64,000 nt of DNA from positions 9,370,882 to 9,434,881 of the forward strand of contig OZ024856.1 of the NCBI GenBank assembly GCA_964017155.1. Reading direction: 5' to 3'. Below the pieces are notes generated by a model, which saw only the letters and a list, made by a program, of their open reading frames with translations, was not told where the DNA came from and ran no database searches. Source of the stretch: Oasisia sp. SBJ-2009 (taxonomy: Eukaryota > Annelida > Polychaeta > Sabellida > Siboglinidae). The translations under genes were made by a program, and so were the position numbers. Shown piece after piece: positions 19,295 through 35,800 of this stretch (the stretch's first letter is position 1; every line of letters begins with the position of its first letter).

Positions 19295-22200
19295 TTAGAC
19301 AGAAGTCTGTCTGTAGTTCTTTATGTCGATCACTTTCTTTCCACACATGGCGCATATTCCTGTAACCAGCAGAAGAGAAGAATATGACGACTAGAACCAG
19401 CCAACCATGACGTGGACATGAAGCGCACACGGTTCACTGCAAATTATAAAGCCCAGTGATACCTTAGCAATCGTGCCGGCTAACAAGTGAAATGTTGTAT
19501 AAAAATATAAATAAATTAATTGAGGCTAAGATACCAAATTTTGTAAACCAAATAATTTTAATAAAATGTAACAAAATAAAAATTAATACTTAACATGTTA
19601 TTAAATAAATACTTATTAAAATCATATAGTAGTGTAATAACAAATACCCAAATAAGTAGGCATTAAAAGCAGATGTGATAGATGTATCTTAAATGTTAGA
19701 GCACGATCTAAATAATTTTTGTTCTGGCAATCACGTCACACATTATACACTAAAAGCTAGTTTAATATAGAGCGTTTTGAGATGTGCTTTGGAAGTGTCC
19801 ATTGACAGAAATTTGATACTGTCATTACGTCTGTTCAATAGCACTTACATAAGCAGTGCGAGTCTAATCAACAACACTTGTAATGTTGTACACAGTATTG
19901 TCTAAATTGGACGTCACAAATTGTCATTTTATAACATAAGTGGTTTTGGTGATAGATAATAAAAAAAAGTTGCATGTTGCACATTGTAACATATATTCGA
20001 TTGCAATTATATCCATTGTAATCTGGGCAAATGTTATAATCTAGGCCTGGGCAAGGAATTTATTATAAAATGTCATTTTTGACTTAACACAACTTTTTAA
20101 CTTATTACTAGAATAACTCAATATTACATGCATGCAATGACAACAACATGGTCAACATGTACATACATTATTGGAGTGGTATGACTAATATTTCCAGAGA
20201 TATGCCATATTGAAAATGTGGGAATATGTTATTTTAGCAAATTGACACTTGGCAAGAGACAAGCACAAAATTGAAAAAAGTCACTAAAAGCGATAAAAAT
20301 ATGAATTTGTGAAAGATACATATTATATTCGGATAGTAAAACAAATTTCATTCAGCCATGTCATGTCGTTTGGGTTTTATATGACGTTTTACTTTTTTCC
20401 CTGATTACCTCGGGGAAAAATTTCAAAACTTCAAGGTAGATAGTATAGATTCAAACAAAATCTTTACTTTTCAACACAGATCAACCAAATTTGGCATGTA
20501 ATTAGTTTTCAATAGAATTGAGCTATTTCAATTTTTTTGCATAAATTATGCAAATTAGGTATCCAATATGGCTGCCATGACAGTGAAAATTAGGTATATT
20601 TTGGCCATGCTCTAGCCAAACATATATTAAAGTTACAAACTTTTAATTTAGCACAGGTATTGTTATTATGTATATCTACTGCATGATTTTCACATAAATC
20701 ATATAATTGTGTTGTTTACGTGAAATAAGAGTTCTTCTAAAATTCTCTATTTTGTGTAAACTTTTGACATAATTAACTAATCTATAATTTAGAAACCATT
20801 AAATATATATATATATATATATATATGTATATTATTTGATTACATATATTTTGTCCAAATGTAATAAAAGTATTATAAGATTATAATAACATATATTTAT
20901 AAAATAATTGGTGTTAAATTGAACTACTAATCAGTTTAATAACAAATATTGTTATATGTAATATTGATAAATTCCGAAATACATTCCATCGTGTGGGTGA
21001 ATGAATTTCAAAATGATTTGACAACATACATAATTATAATATTAACACAAAAAGATATAAAAACTATGATGTTATGGAATTACGACGCTAGGTCGATCAA
21101 TTCGTCTCCAAGAATTGTTATTTCTTGTCTCTGCTTTTTTTGAAATAAAATTGTTGTATACTATTTCAAAGGCATTGCAAATGTAATAATCCATGTGTTG
21201 CGCGAATACAAGTAGAAAGTCGGCTTTATCGCAACGGCGCAGACATTGCAGCGGCGTATGTTTGTCGTTGGTCTAGCTGAAATAGCGGCGCATTATGCCG
21301 AATTTCGTATCAGTTGTAATAGTTGTCATCGAGTAAAACAACACAACGTGAAAAATATGTTCATAAAGATCGTTTCTCAAGTAAACGGCGAGCTTCGACA
21401 GCTTCCTTGACACCCCTCACAACAAAGATCGACTAGTCCTGGCGCCCACCGTGATGTTAATATCTAGGTCAGCCTATTTCGTTGCAAGGGCAAACCCATA
21501 GATTTAGCAACAGGCAAATAGACGAATTATTCGCTATAAATTATCAATAAAATGCAATACGTTGACCATAAGACAATTGGTAGCTGTTATGTGCCGTGAT
21601 GTTTAGAAATTGCTAACATACGCGTGGAATACGACATTAGCGACTTACTTACTACTAACGCGTGCGGCGATCTGCCGAAGACTCGAAGTGTCGCGACTCG
21701 GGGAAAAAGTACCACCACCTTTCAAAGGCGTGCGCCCCCACAAATAAAATGTTATATTCATAAAATGATATGTACTGGATAGCAAATTTCACGCCGGATC
21801 GAATGGTACCACACACTACGCGATCTGATGCGGAACGGCGACGTTGCTCACGAAATACGACCATGACATAAGTTGTCATGTTTAATTGCGTTTTAGCGGA
21901 CGATTTCTTATTAGTTCAGCGTAGTGTGTATCACCAATCGATAGAGCAATAATGTTTCTTCAAAATAAGCTTTATTCTGATTGAATTGGTCAAAAATTGA
22001 CGCGGCGCAACGTTTGAGAAGAAAGCCTATTTTACGCTTAAATTGTCAGCCTGGTGGTAAACGCGATGAGGCGCTCGCGCTAGCGTAACAAGCATAGCAT
22101 CTTAGCACAGGCAGCGTGTCGCAACAGGACAATTTTTGTTGAGTAGGGGGTCGTTTTAAAATGCTACTGAACGCGTTATATTTTAGGAACAAGAACGAAA

Positions 22201-25121
22201 TTTCGTATACAATGAGATAACATAATGACGTTTTTATGCATATAAATTGTATTCCACAACGGTTAATATTTCTATGTGTAAGTCATGCAGCAATATGGTT
22301 AATTTGACTGAAAAATCCTTGCCCAAGCCTATATAATCGACATATTTCTTCTTGCCCTTTTCAACTTCAAGCTGTGCTTGACAACTGTACATCTGGCATT
22401 TTAGCTCTTAGTAACTGTTGTCAAAATACATTAATTTTATAAAACCACATGAACTAGTCCCACTCATATACTGCAGACAGCAAGGTGCAGTGCACACACC
22501 ACAAAGCACAAACAATGTGTTAGTGTGTTGTGCAGCATGTGTAGTTGTTCTACTCACCTTTCTTATACGCACACCCCTGGCAGTAGTGGGAGCCTGGCTG
22601 GTGTACGCTGCTTTTACAGATTCGACACTTTGCAAATGCCGAGTACGGGGCAAATCTAAACACAAAACAACAGACTGACACTGATAATGCATATTACATG
22701 TGTACACTTCTGAACTATACCACACTGGTGGTTGAAATTTGACAGCTGAGACAAATATCAAACATGTATTATTATATAGTAAGAATTTTTCATTATCAAC
22801 ATCAGTTAGTAATTTCATTACTTATATGTTACCTTTCTTCTGTAATATATAATTGTTTACTTATTAATTACTACAAGTCGGTTGCTTTACTTGACAGAAC
22901 CACTGACGGACCAGGGGAACACACGACACTCAAAACAAAAAGTATTTATGGTGGATAGCCGACTACTGTAAAGTTGTACTAGTATATAAAAACGATTCCA
23001 CAGTAGATAAAAAGATTCTAAAACATGCTAAAATGATGCTACAAATATCAACACAGACACAGAAATTAGAAGAAAACTAACCGATTCTTCTTTGCTGTCA
23101 AAGCTTTGTTCTCATTCAGTTTTCTGCCACCATGTTCTGAAAGAGCAAGATACGAGTGATACAAGTGACCCCCATCTCCATCAGTAGTGATCAGTTGATT
23201 ACGTAGCAAATTATTTCATGAGCTAACTTACAATATAAAAATAATGTATTGATTAATGTACTAATTCATATATATCCGAGCAAATGCATACGAAACAAGA
23301 CACCAAAAACAACAGACATCCTGTGCATTTACTATGGCGTGGTACAACATGGCTATTTTGGGATAGTTACAACTACAGAGTATTTTGTTAATAAAAAATT
23401 ATTCACACATAAGTTGCATAACACAAGATATGCATGCATGTATTTTGCTTAAAATATAACAGACGTGTAAAAAACATAAATGAAACATATTATAATTACA
23501 GATACTGTATATCAAAATGTTAATAAACTGACGCATAGTTTTATTACCACCAAGTAGTAACATGTAGAACTTTGCTGAATGAGTCCATGTTCATTGGCAT
23601 ATATCACGAATAACAAAGGCGAGTTTAAACCCCAATTTTACCTGTTGTGTTCCTTGCCCCCTCTTTCCATTTGTCTGGGGTGATCACTTTGCCCAGTTTT
23701 GTTTCACCTGTAATAACAGTCAATAATGTTACAGTATTCAAAAAGATTCTTGAAGTCTTTTTAGTAGTTTCCTAAAAAGGCAGGAATAAACCAACAAATA
23801 AATATCCTGACAGGAAGATAAATGTTATATGATGTAAAAGTGGTCAGTGAAATAGGCGATTAGCAATAATCAGGAGTTTTAAAATCTTGAATCCAGGCAC
23901 CCCTGAACTTTATCATTGCAAAATATTTAAATTGTTGATGGAAATTATTACAGATCAATTATAATAATTATGTGTTATTTCACGTATGCAATAAGATAGC
24001 AATTGCAAACAATCCTAATGCTGGCTATGTTGTGTTGGCTTGAGGTTTGGGTGCTAGAATTTTGTAAGCCAATAAAATTTGACTCTGGAGGACCCAAAAA
24101 AACAGTGTTCGTATATTTAGTGAACCGTGAAGATTACAGCTGAATATAGCTCCACACAGCCACTACATGTGTCTATACACTGCAATGAATGGAACCAAGC
24201 CATCACAGTGGCACCAGTGACCTATACCACATACAGACATCCTGAAGTATGCCAAAACTGTACACATTTAAAAAGGCCACAATGTTTGATGTGGAAATTA
24301 TAATTCATAACATTTTTATTTAGAGGTTGGCAGAAATGAAAATATACAATACGATGTAACGTAACATAAATTCAAGCAACAGAATTGTTTGTTTCATTTA
24401 ACATTACTACCCTAACCGTTAATGTAAATATTACACAGATTATGGTAGAGATGCTGATTGGTTTTCAGGCCGAATTTGAAATAACAAATTAAATAACGAT
24501 ACTTTTTATCAGATAATGCTGTATTATAAAAACTATTCAAAATTAAACTTCTAACACAAAAATAAATAGATATACAAATTTGCAGTTGTTTATATAAAAT
24601 AGGAATTACGGTTAAATAGTATCCGTGAGGTGGTACCATTGTTTAGCCCCATGCAGATAATATTCAAAAGCCAGCAAAGTCACCAGACTGTCTTATTCAC
24701 TTATTGGCGTAGTTACGCAGCCGACCGACAGTCGGTTAAGCGAGACTAGGTTCGTACGTCGTAAGCCTACTCTGTCTAAGTCTAAGACGTCAAAATATAT
24801 GAGAATGTTGGAAGCTGTATAGCCTGTAGGTTGTCTTTTTTATGGTTATGCTAGAGAGTAAAAAATCGCCTAACCCATTTTGTACATCAAACAAACTATA
24901 AATAAGCATGTGAACATGGTAGGGTAGCAAGGTGCTCTCTCCTCCAACCAATCCAACTCGCAGGCAAAGGCAAGGAAAACAAAAACAATCTTCCGCCAAC
25001 GTGAGCGATAAATGGGGATATCAATGTATATTATCATCATCGTAACTACACACATTTATGTTAGTGAAATATGCCATATTGTGTATCACAGTATATAATA
25101 CCTACATTTTTCGCACACCAT
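19295..25121 (-). CDS. CRIPT: CRIPT, cysteine-rich PDZ-binding protein
   Basis: Five minus-strand exons: 25121-25106, 23707-23642, 23136-23082, 22655-22558, 19359-19295. They join in phase to 300 nt (99 aa; human about 101). The product begins MVCEKCETKLGKVITPDKW, continues through RKLNENKAL and has CRICKSSVHQPGSHYCQGC. It ends ICAMCGKKVIDIKNYRQTSV. Four CxxC pairs are present, and the C-terminal QTSV is the PDZ ligand by which CRIPT binds PSD-95-type proteins in vertebrates. The first coding exon is only 16 nt with donor GTAGGT; it was fixed by the MVCEKC start and by phase. All invariant motifs are intact. Intron 4 is the longest (about 3.2 kb). Confidence 0.95.
20799..20826. repeat. (AT)n microsatellite
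   Basis: Short pure AT run inside CRIPT intron 4. Confidence 0.9.
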
Positions 25122-25889
25122 TATCCTCTAGAGAGTTGCAGGGACGTGTTTAATTACTCGCCAAAATGGTAAACACAAACACCCTAGTGAAAAGAAATGG
25201 TGATATAAAAGAATAACCTGGCATTGGTTTTGTGTACCACATTTCCCGAAAGGTTAGGCATCTAGACGCCGTGAGGTGGCGACACTTTTGCGCCTACATT
25301 CGTCTAGAAAATGAGTGATTTGTTTTGACTTCAACGTTTTGCGACACTGTCTGCTTGTTAATACCACATGCTTTCAGTATTGTGTCATTCAGTTTAACAG
25401 AAGTTTTAAAGCGCTCTCTGTACCTAGCTTCTCCAATCGTATTAAAAATATATTTAATTCCTTCGACGTCGCACCTTAATTGTAATTATTGATCTATGTC
25501 AGAGGTATGACATTCCGAGGGTTTGAACTGGCACGTCCATTTGTTTTATTTTCTTCCCATTCAATCTGATGTTCAGTTCTTCCATCAATTAATTAGCCCA
25601 CGTAATCTTTGTCTTCTCCACACCGACTCTCATGCAGTATCATAGCTCTAGTCTATATGGCTTCTTGAGCATTTTAATACTTTAAATTCACCCCTGGATC
25701 CAACAAAATTGTGTTTCGTCTACATCTTTGTCCTCTGTTGTTACTGCTAGATGAACTATAATTTTTTATTTAGTTATCTTAAGATTATCCGTCATTCTAA
25801 TCTTCCTGCTGAATGCATTACAATGACACACCTTTAAGGATGGAAATATTAATCAGATTCTCTTGTCTCAAACTGAACAAACACGTCGG

Positions 25890-25890
<1 letters not shown>
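25122..25890. other. CRIPT upstream region
   Basis: No exon recognised. The sequence just above the CRIPT start codon should hold its promoter. A Kozak-like GATAATGG surrounds the start. Confidence 0.4.
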
Positions 25891-31190
<5,300 letters not shown>

Positions 31191-31202
31191 TGATTGGTGA
31201 CA

Positions 31203-32711
31203 ATGCGTTCCAAGGACGGCAAAGTGTACATAGGTGGTCTGCTTGACACAGTCCAGCGAGAGGAACTCCAGAAAGAACTCGCCCGATTTGGTCACGTCAC
31301 CGAATGTTGGGTGGCCCACAACCCGCCCGGGTTTGCCTTTGCCGAATTCGCAAGCGCCGATGACGCCGAGACTGCAGTGAAGTCTCTGGACGGTAAAAAC
31401 ATTTGCGGTTCACGTGTACGCGTCGAGATGTCGCGTAGTGACGGGCCAAAATTTGACTCACACCCACGACGCCCTCTGCTGGGAGATAGAGGCACTCCGC
31501 GGGTGCCGATACGACGACCACTCAGCCTGCTCCCAACACAACATCAGTGGCGCCCCCTGTTGGGAGCGCAGGGCAGACTCCGTGTTGTGAAACGATTATC
31601 AGCGAGGAGACCACTCCTGTCCACGCCGGCACCACTGCCGTACGTGTCAAACCACAATGCCCACCAGATGGCGCCACGGCGACATCAGTTACTGTCACAG
31701 CCATATCGTCGAATGTCACCGGAACCTTATCGCCGAATGTCACCGGAAGCTTATCGCCGAATGTCACCGGATCCTTATCGTCGAATGTCACCAGACCCAT
31801 ATCGTGAAATGCCACTGGAACCGTATCGTGAAATGTCACCGGAACCTTATCGTCAGCAAGCGTCACTACCGAATTCTCGTCATGAGTTGCTTCATTCCCG
31901 CCATGCCATATTACCACTACCAGATGTATCTCGGCGTTCTTTACTGCCACTGCCAGAGGACGGCAGGCGTGGTATTCTACCGCCGCCTGATGATTTTCAC
32001 CGGGGTCTGTTGTCACTGCCCGATGGGGGAGACCGTGGTCCACCGCTCCCCTCCAGGCATCCACGGCAGGGGGAATTGTCAGACCTTCCACATCGCCACA
32101 CACTGTCACCCCCAAGACATCTGCCACTGCCACTACACACTACACAGAGGCGTTTACGTCGCGGTATACTGCCCCTGCCAAACACTGAACATCATCATGC
32201 ACTGTCATCAGCGAGGCGTTCACGTCATGGCATATTACCCTCACCGGACGACATCCGATGGGGTGGTGACCCTCGTGATAACCATGCCATGTCACCCCCA
32301 CCACGGCGCTCACATCGCACCATATTACCCCTACCTGTCGGGGCGCACCACACTTCACCACCCAGGCACATTAGACGCCCTATTCTACCTCTGCCTGACA
32401 CCGTACGTCATGACACGTCACCTCGAAGGCGACGTCGCGCCATCCTGTCACCACCCAACAGCTCACGTCACACACTATTACCCCCTCCTCCTCGGGGTGA
32501 CGATTACGACCATCTACATGAAGCACACATAATTTCCAGTCGCTATGAGCACAAACCTCGGCATTACCCTGAAGAGCAACCACACTACGAAGCTCCGCAC
32601 GAAGCAACTTATCGGGGGAAAGCGCCACTACTGGCGACACCTATGACTACACCACAATACCGCAGTCGGTCAGCACTCATTCCACGGCACAGGTATATAA
32701 CACCAGGCTGA
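31203..32711 (+). CDS. SRSF3/7-like RRM protein with a Pro/Arg/His repeat tail
   Basis: Uninterrupted 502-codon ORF. The N-terminus is one RNA-recognition motif: RNP2 KVYIGGL (7-13) and RNP1 GFAFAEFA (43-50), followed by DAETAVKSLDG and ICGSRVRVEMSR, very close to SRSF3/SRSF7. Those proteins act in pre-mRNA splicing and export in the nucleus. There is no CCHC zinc knuckle and no classical RS domain. Instead residues about 167-219 hold seven copies of an 8-aa repeat (PYRRMSPE and variants). The rest is Pro/Arg/His-rich with a recurring R-x-ILPLPD motif. The first ATG follows a good acceptor (31187), so a 5' UTR intron is likely. An SR-family origin is clear from the RRM; the tail is not one I recognise. 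Downstream RS-like exons (33573-34295) may provide alternative ends. Confidence 0.85.
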   Translation: MRSKDGKVYIGGLLDTVQREELQKELARFGHVTECWVAHNPPGFAFAEFASADDAETAVKSLDGKNICGSRVRVEMSRSDGPKFDSHPRRPLLGDRGTPRVPIRRPLSLLPTQHQWRPLLGAQGRLRVVKRLSARRPLLSTPAPLPYVSNHNAHQMAPRRHQLLSQPYRRMSPEPYRRMSPEAYRRMSPDPYRRMSPDPYREMPLEPYREMSPEPYRQQASLPNSRHELLHSRHAILPLPDVSRRSLLPLPEDGRRGILPPPDDFHRGLLSLPDGGDRGPPLPSRHPRQGELSDLPHRHTLSPPRHLPLPLHTTQRRLRRGILPLPNTEHHHALSSARRSRHGILPSPDDIRWGGDPRDNHAMSPPPRRSHRTILPLPVGAHHTSPPRHIRRPILPLPDTVRHDTSPRRRRRAILSPPNSSRHTLLPPPPRGDDYDHLHEAHIISSRYEHKPRHYPEEQPHYEAPHEATYRGKAPLLATPMTTPQYRSRSALIPRHRYITPG

Positions 32712-33210
32712 TGTCAGATGTCTTTCAGGTTATGTGATCACTACCAGCTGTAATAGACCATCGTCTCATCACCAGACCAGGTCTGATCTGATGTCATAAA
32801 CATTCCTGTCTGCGTACGAGGGCCAAAAAGAAACCTGGGTACTACAACGTCTTACAAAGCCACACACACACACACACAAACACATCCATGCAATCAACCA
32901 TTCAGTTTTCTCCAAAATTAGGTTTAATGTTCATCTGACATCACATGTTACAGCGTGTGGGTTTGTTTGTCGAATGGTGCCAGCGAACAAGAGCAGCATT
33001 GTCCTACAATTGCAGTCATTTGAGAAACTGATGAGGATGTTGATATTCACTGCTGACAGCCTTTTGTCTCTGTCTGACAACTGGGCTGCGTTTCTGACAC
33101 AGCGTTTTTGTCACATCTTCAAACAGCCACATACAACTCAAAACAGTCTCCAGTAGAACAGAAACACTCATATTACACAGCTCTGATTCAGAAAAAGCAA
33201 TTACACAGAT

Positions 33211-33477
33211 GTGGAACACAAACACAAACAATTCTCAAATGTGGAACACAAACACACAGAAATCATTCTCACAAATGGAACAAAATCACACAGCTCTGGA
33301 ACACAAACACACACACACACACACATCGTACTCACAAATGGAATAAAATCACACAGCTCTGGAACACAAACACACACAAATCGTTCTCACAAATGAACAA
33401 AATCACACAGCTCTGGAACACAAACACACACAAATCGTTCTCACAAATGGAACAAAATCACAGCTGTGGAACAAACT
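33211..33477. repeat. 54-bp minisatellite, about five copies
   Basis: Unit containing TGGAACACAAACACACAC and TTCTCACAAATGGAAC, with a local CA expansion in one copy (33308-33325). Confidence 0.92.
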
Positions 33478-33572
33478 TTCTCCTACAAACGAACACATCT
33501 GCTTGAACAATTGCACAAAGCTCCAGTTGGCGATGACGTGAACGTTGTCACGATGTACAATTGTAATATTCA

Positions 33573-34295
33573 GGTCAACGCCATCCATGTCGGCCCGCTC
33601 TCACCGAGAACTGGACTCTGAGAGAAGTCACAGACGTCATACGCCATCATGCGTGACAGCTGCACCCTCTACACCAGGGTAAGTGGTTAAGTGGTTCTTA
33701 GCTCTACACTGGTGTTGATAGTGGCTCAGTCTCATGCATAAGTAAGAATAACTAAGTAAGAATAACTAAGAAGTTGATTAACTTTTGGCAACTACATTAA
33801 ATATATTTTCCTAAATTACAGTATTAACACTACATTTAACCTTGGACAGCCTCATGACCATTGTATTACAAGCCGGTGAGTTTGTTTATTCTTTCTGCAG
33901 TATCGTCAAATCCTCTCAAGTTCTCCCGACACTGACTGGTGTACACTGTTCATAGTGTGTCTCAGAACACTCCAAATCGATGCGTTGGTCTAACTTTTGT
34001 GCAAAAACTTTGTTTTTGTTCTGCTTCCCTTTTGGAGGGTGAGACTCTGGTGCCCCACTGCTGTGTTGCTGCAGGTCTTCTTTCTCCCCACTTTTCCTTA
34101 TTAGCAACCCTTCCCCATATTTCTTGTTAACTCAAATTTCCCAAACCCTTTTCATGCACTCCCCATCGCAACTGTTGCCTTCACAGTAGCAATTCAATTA
34201 GTCTATGCAGCAGACGTGTGTTTTGTATTAATTCTGTCTCTGGTTTCAACAGGTCTTCACGGTCTGCTGGGAAGCACAGGTCACGCAAGACTTAG
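33573..34295 (+). CDS. Candidate RS-rich terminal exons
   Basis: Exon A (33573-33678) has an ATTCAG acceptor and a GTAAGT donor and reads MSARSHRELDSERSHRRH from 33587. Exon B (34253-34295) follows a TTTCAACAG acceptor, continues in phase as SSRSAGKHRSRKT and stops at TAG. The joined piece is rich in Arg/Ser and lies 0.9-1.6 kb after the RRM ORF on the same strand, before an AATAAA at 34591. It could be an alternative 3' end of that gene giving it an RS tail, or a separate small gene. No homology was recognised. Confidence 0.3.
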
Positions 34296-34590
34296 CACAG
34301 GATCGGGCAATGTTGATCCCAAAACGAAATGATTGGGAAACTTCACGGGAACTAGACCACCACAGGGCAGCAAAAACAGTGATTGACTACTGATGTATGT
34401 TTGTGTTAACAGTCAGTCAACAGTTGTTATAAGATAGTGTTTGTCGAGTTTAATACCTGCGATTGTTAGACTGGGAGCTTCCTCTACAATATTGTTACTT
34501 GTCAGGCAGAAACCAAACTTAAATGGATCATGAATGAGATTGTGTAATCTTATTCTATGCTCCTGTGCATTTCATTTCTGATATATAAAA

Positions 34591-34596
34591 AATAAA
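34591..34596 (+). promoter_or_regulatory. Candidate poly(A) signal
   Basis: AATAAA about 300 bases after the RS-rich candidate terminal exon, and the most likely 3' end of the RRM gene locus. Confidence 0.35.
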
Positions 34597-35800
34597 TCTG
34601 GAGCTCTAGATAGATCACGATTTTTATTTGTTGTAATTTTTAGGTGCTATCGCTGCTGGCAGCAGATATAAGTTTTTGCAATTTGCAGGTAATTGATGTG
34701 CAGGCATCTTGTGTTAGTGTAATTAATTCCATTGTGTCATCATCTTTCGATGTGTGTTTGGGTGGTTGGTTTGTGATTTTGTACTATAAACCAGTTGGTT
34801 ATTTCTTTCTACTGTACTGCCATTCTGTAATGGAAAATGTTTGTTGTCTGGGAAATTTTGACAGGTTGCAGTAATAAATAATTAGACAGTGTTACTAAAT
34901 AATGTCGTTAATTTGTTCATGTTAAACATTGTGTCATTGTGTTTGTGTATAGTTACTTGTTGCATTTCATAATGTTACTTTTTGGTTACTTAAATCGTTG
35001 TGTATTGTATACAGTATTCTGTGTACTGCATTCATGTGCTTGTTCATACATTCCTAAACTATAGTGTAAGTGGGTTAACATTAGATTAGAATAAGAAAGG
35101 AATATTATGAATATTATCAAAAATTGGAGCAAAAGCCAGAAGTATGGTTTGACACCTGTTCATGTGATATCACAATTTACAATGAAAGTTCACATATAAT
35201 TTATATCATAAGCAAGGCAGATACATCTCAGCCATGGCTGAACACCAACCACATGTAGCTGGTACAATTGAGTTGATAAACACATATTTGTGTGTACAAA
35301 ACTTCCCAGATGAAATGGTTCTACATTTTGCTGTTTACCAAAGGTAATGCCAACATTCAAAACACGTTACTGAGTTTTAAAATCTAGCCTAGGATTTAGA
35401 TCTTGACTAGATGCAGACTGTCGCCAAACTCATGTGCATTGTCTGTGGTGAACTTCAAGCATGTGACCACTAATATGTTGCTGTTCATGCATTGTTTCAT
35501 GTCAGTTACTAATGTATAAAGTTACCATATAAATGTAGTATTATTACTGGGTTGATCACTGTGTATGTTCCTTATGTCATTACTCAGAAGTCAGAACACT
35601 CCGCATGTGTCTCCATTGCAGGTGAATATAACACACCCACCACTGCCACAAACATATTACCTTTGCACCCTAGCTAGGGTACACAGATGATTTTATATAA
35701 TTGCACCCATATCACTGGTGATCCTTCACAGACTGAACCAAATAACGTGTCTTCATCTAAAACAATTTCACACACCACGTTGCACTGTAATCGACAGCGT

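Larger units (their letters stand above)
32712..35800. other. Between RRM gene and ZW10: mostly non-coding
   Basis: Contains the 54-bp minisatellite at 33211-33477, a possible two-exon RS-like tail (33573-34295), an AATAAA at 34591-34596 and otherwise AT-rich sequence. The ZW10 3' UTR must lie in the right part, just below 35801, but I could not pick its poly(A) signal. Confidence 0.45.

Noticed and set aside
31657..32532. 291-codon second frame within the RRM gene
   Set aside because: It overlaps the RRM ORF in another frame. It stays open because the tail is repetitive and CA-rich; the RRM frame has clear homology.
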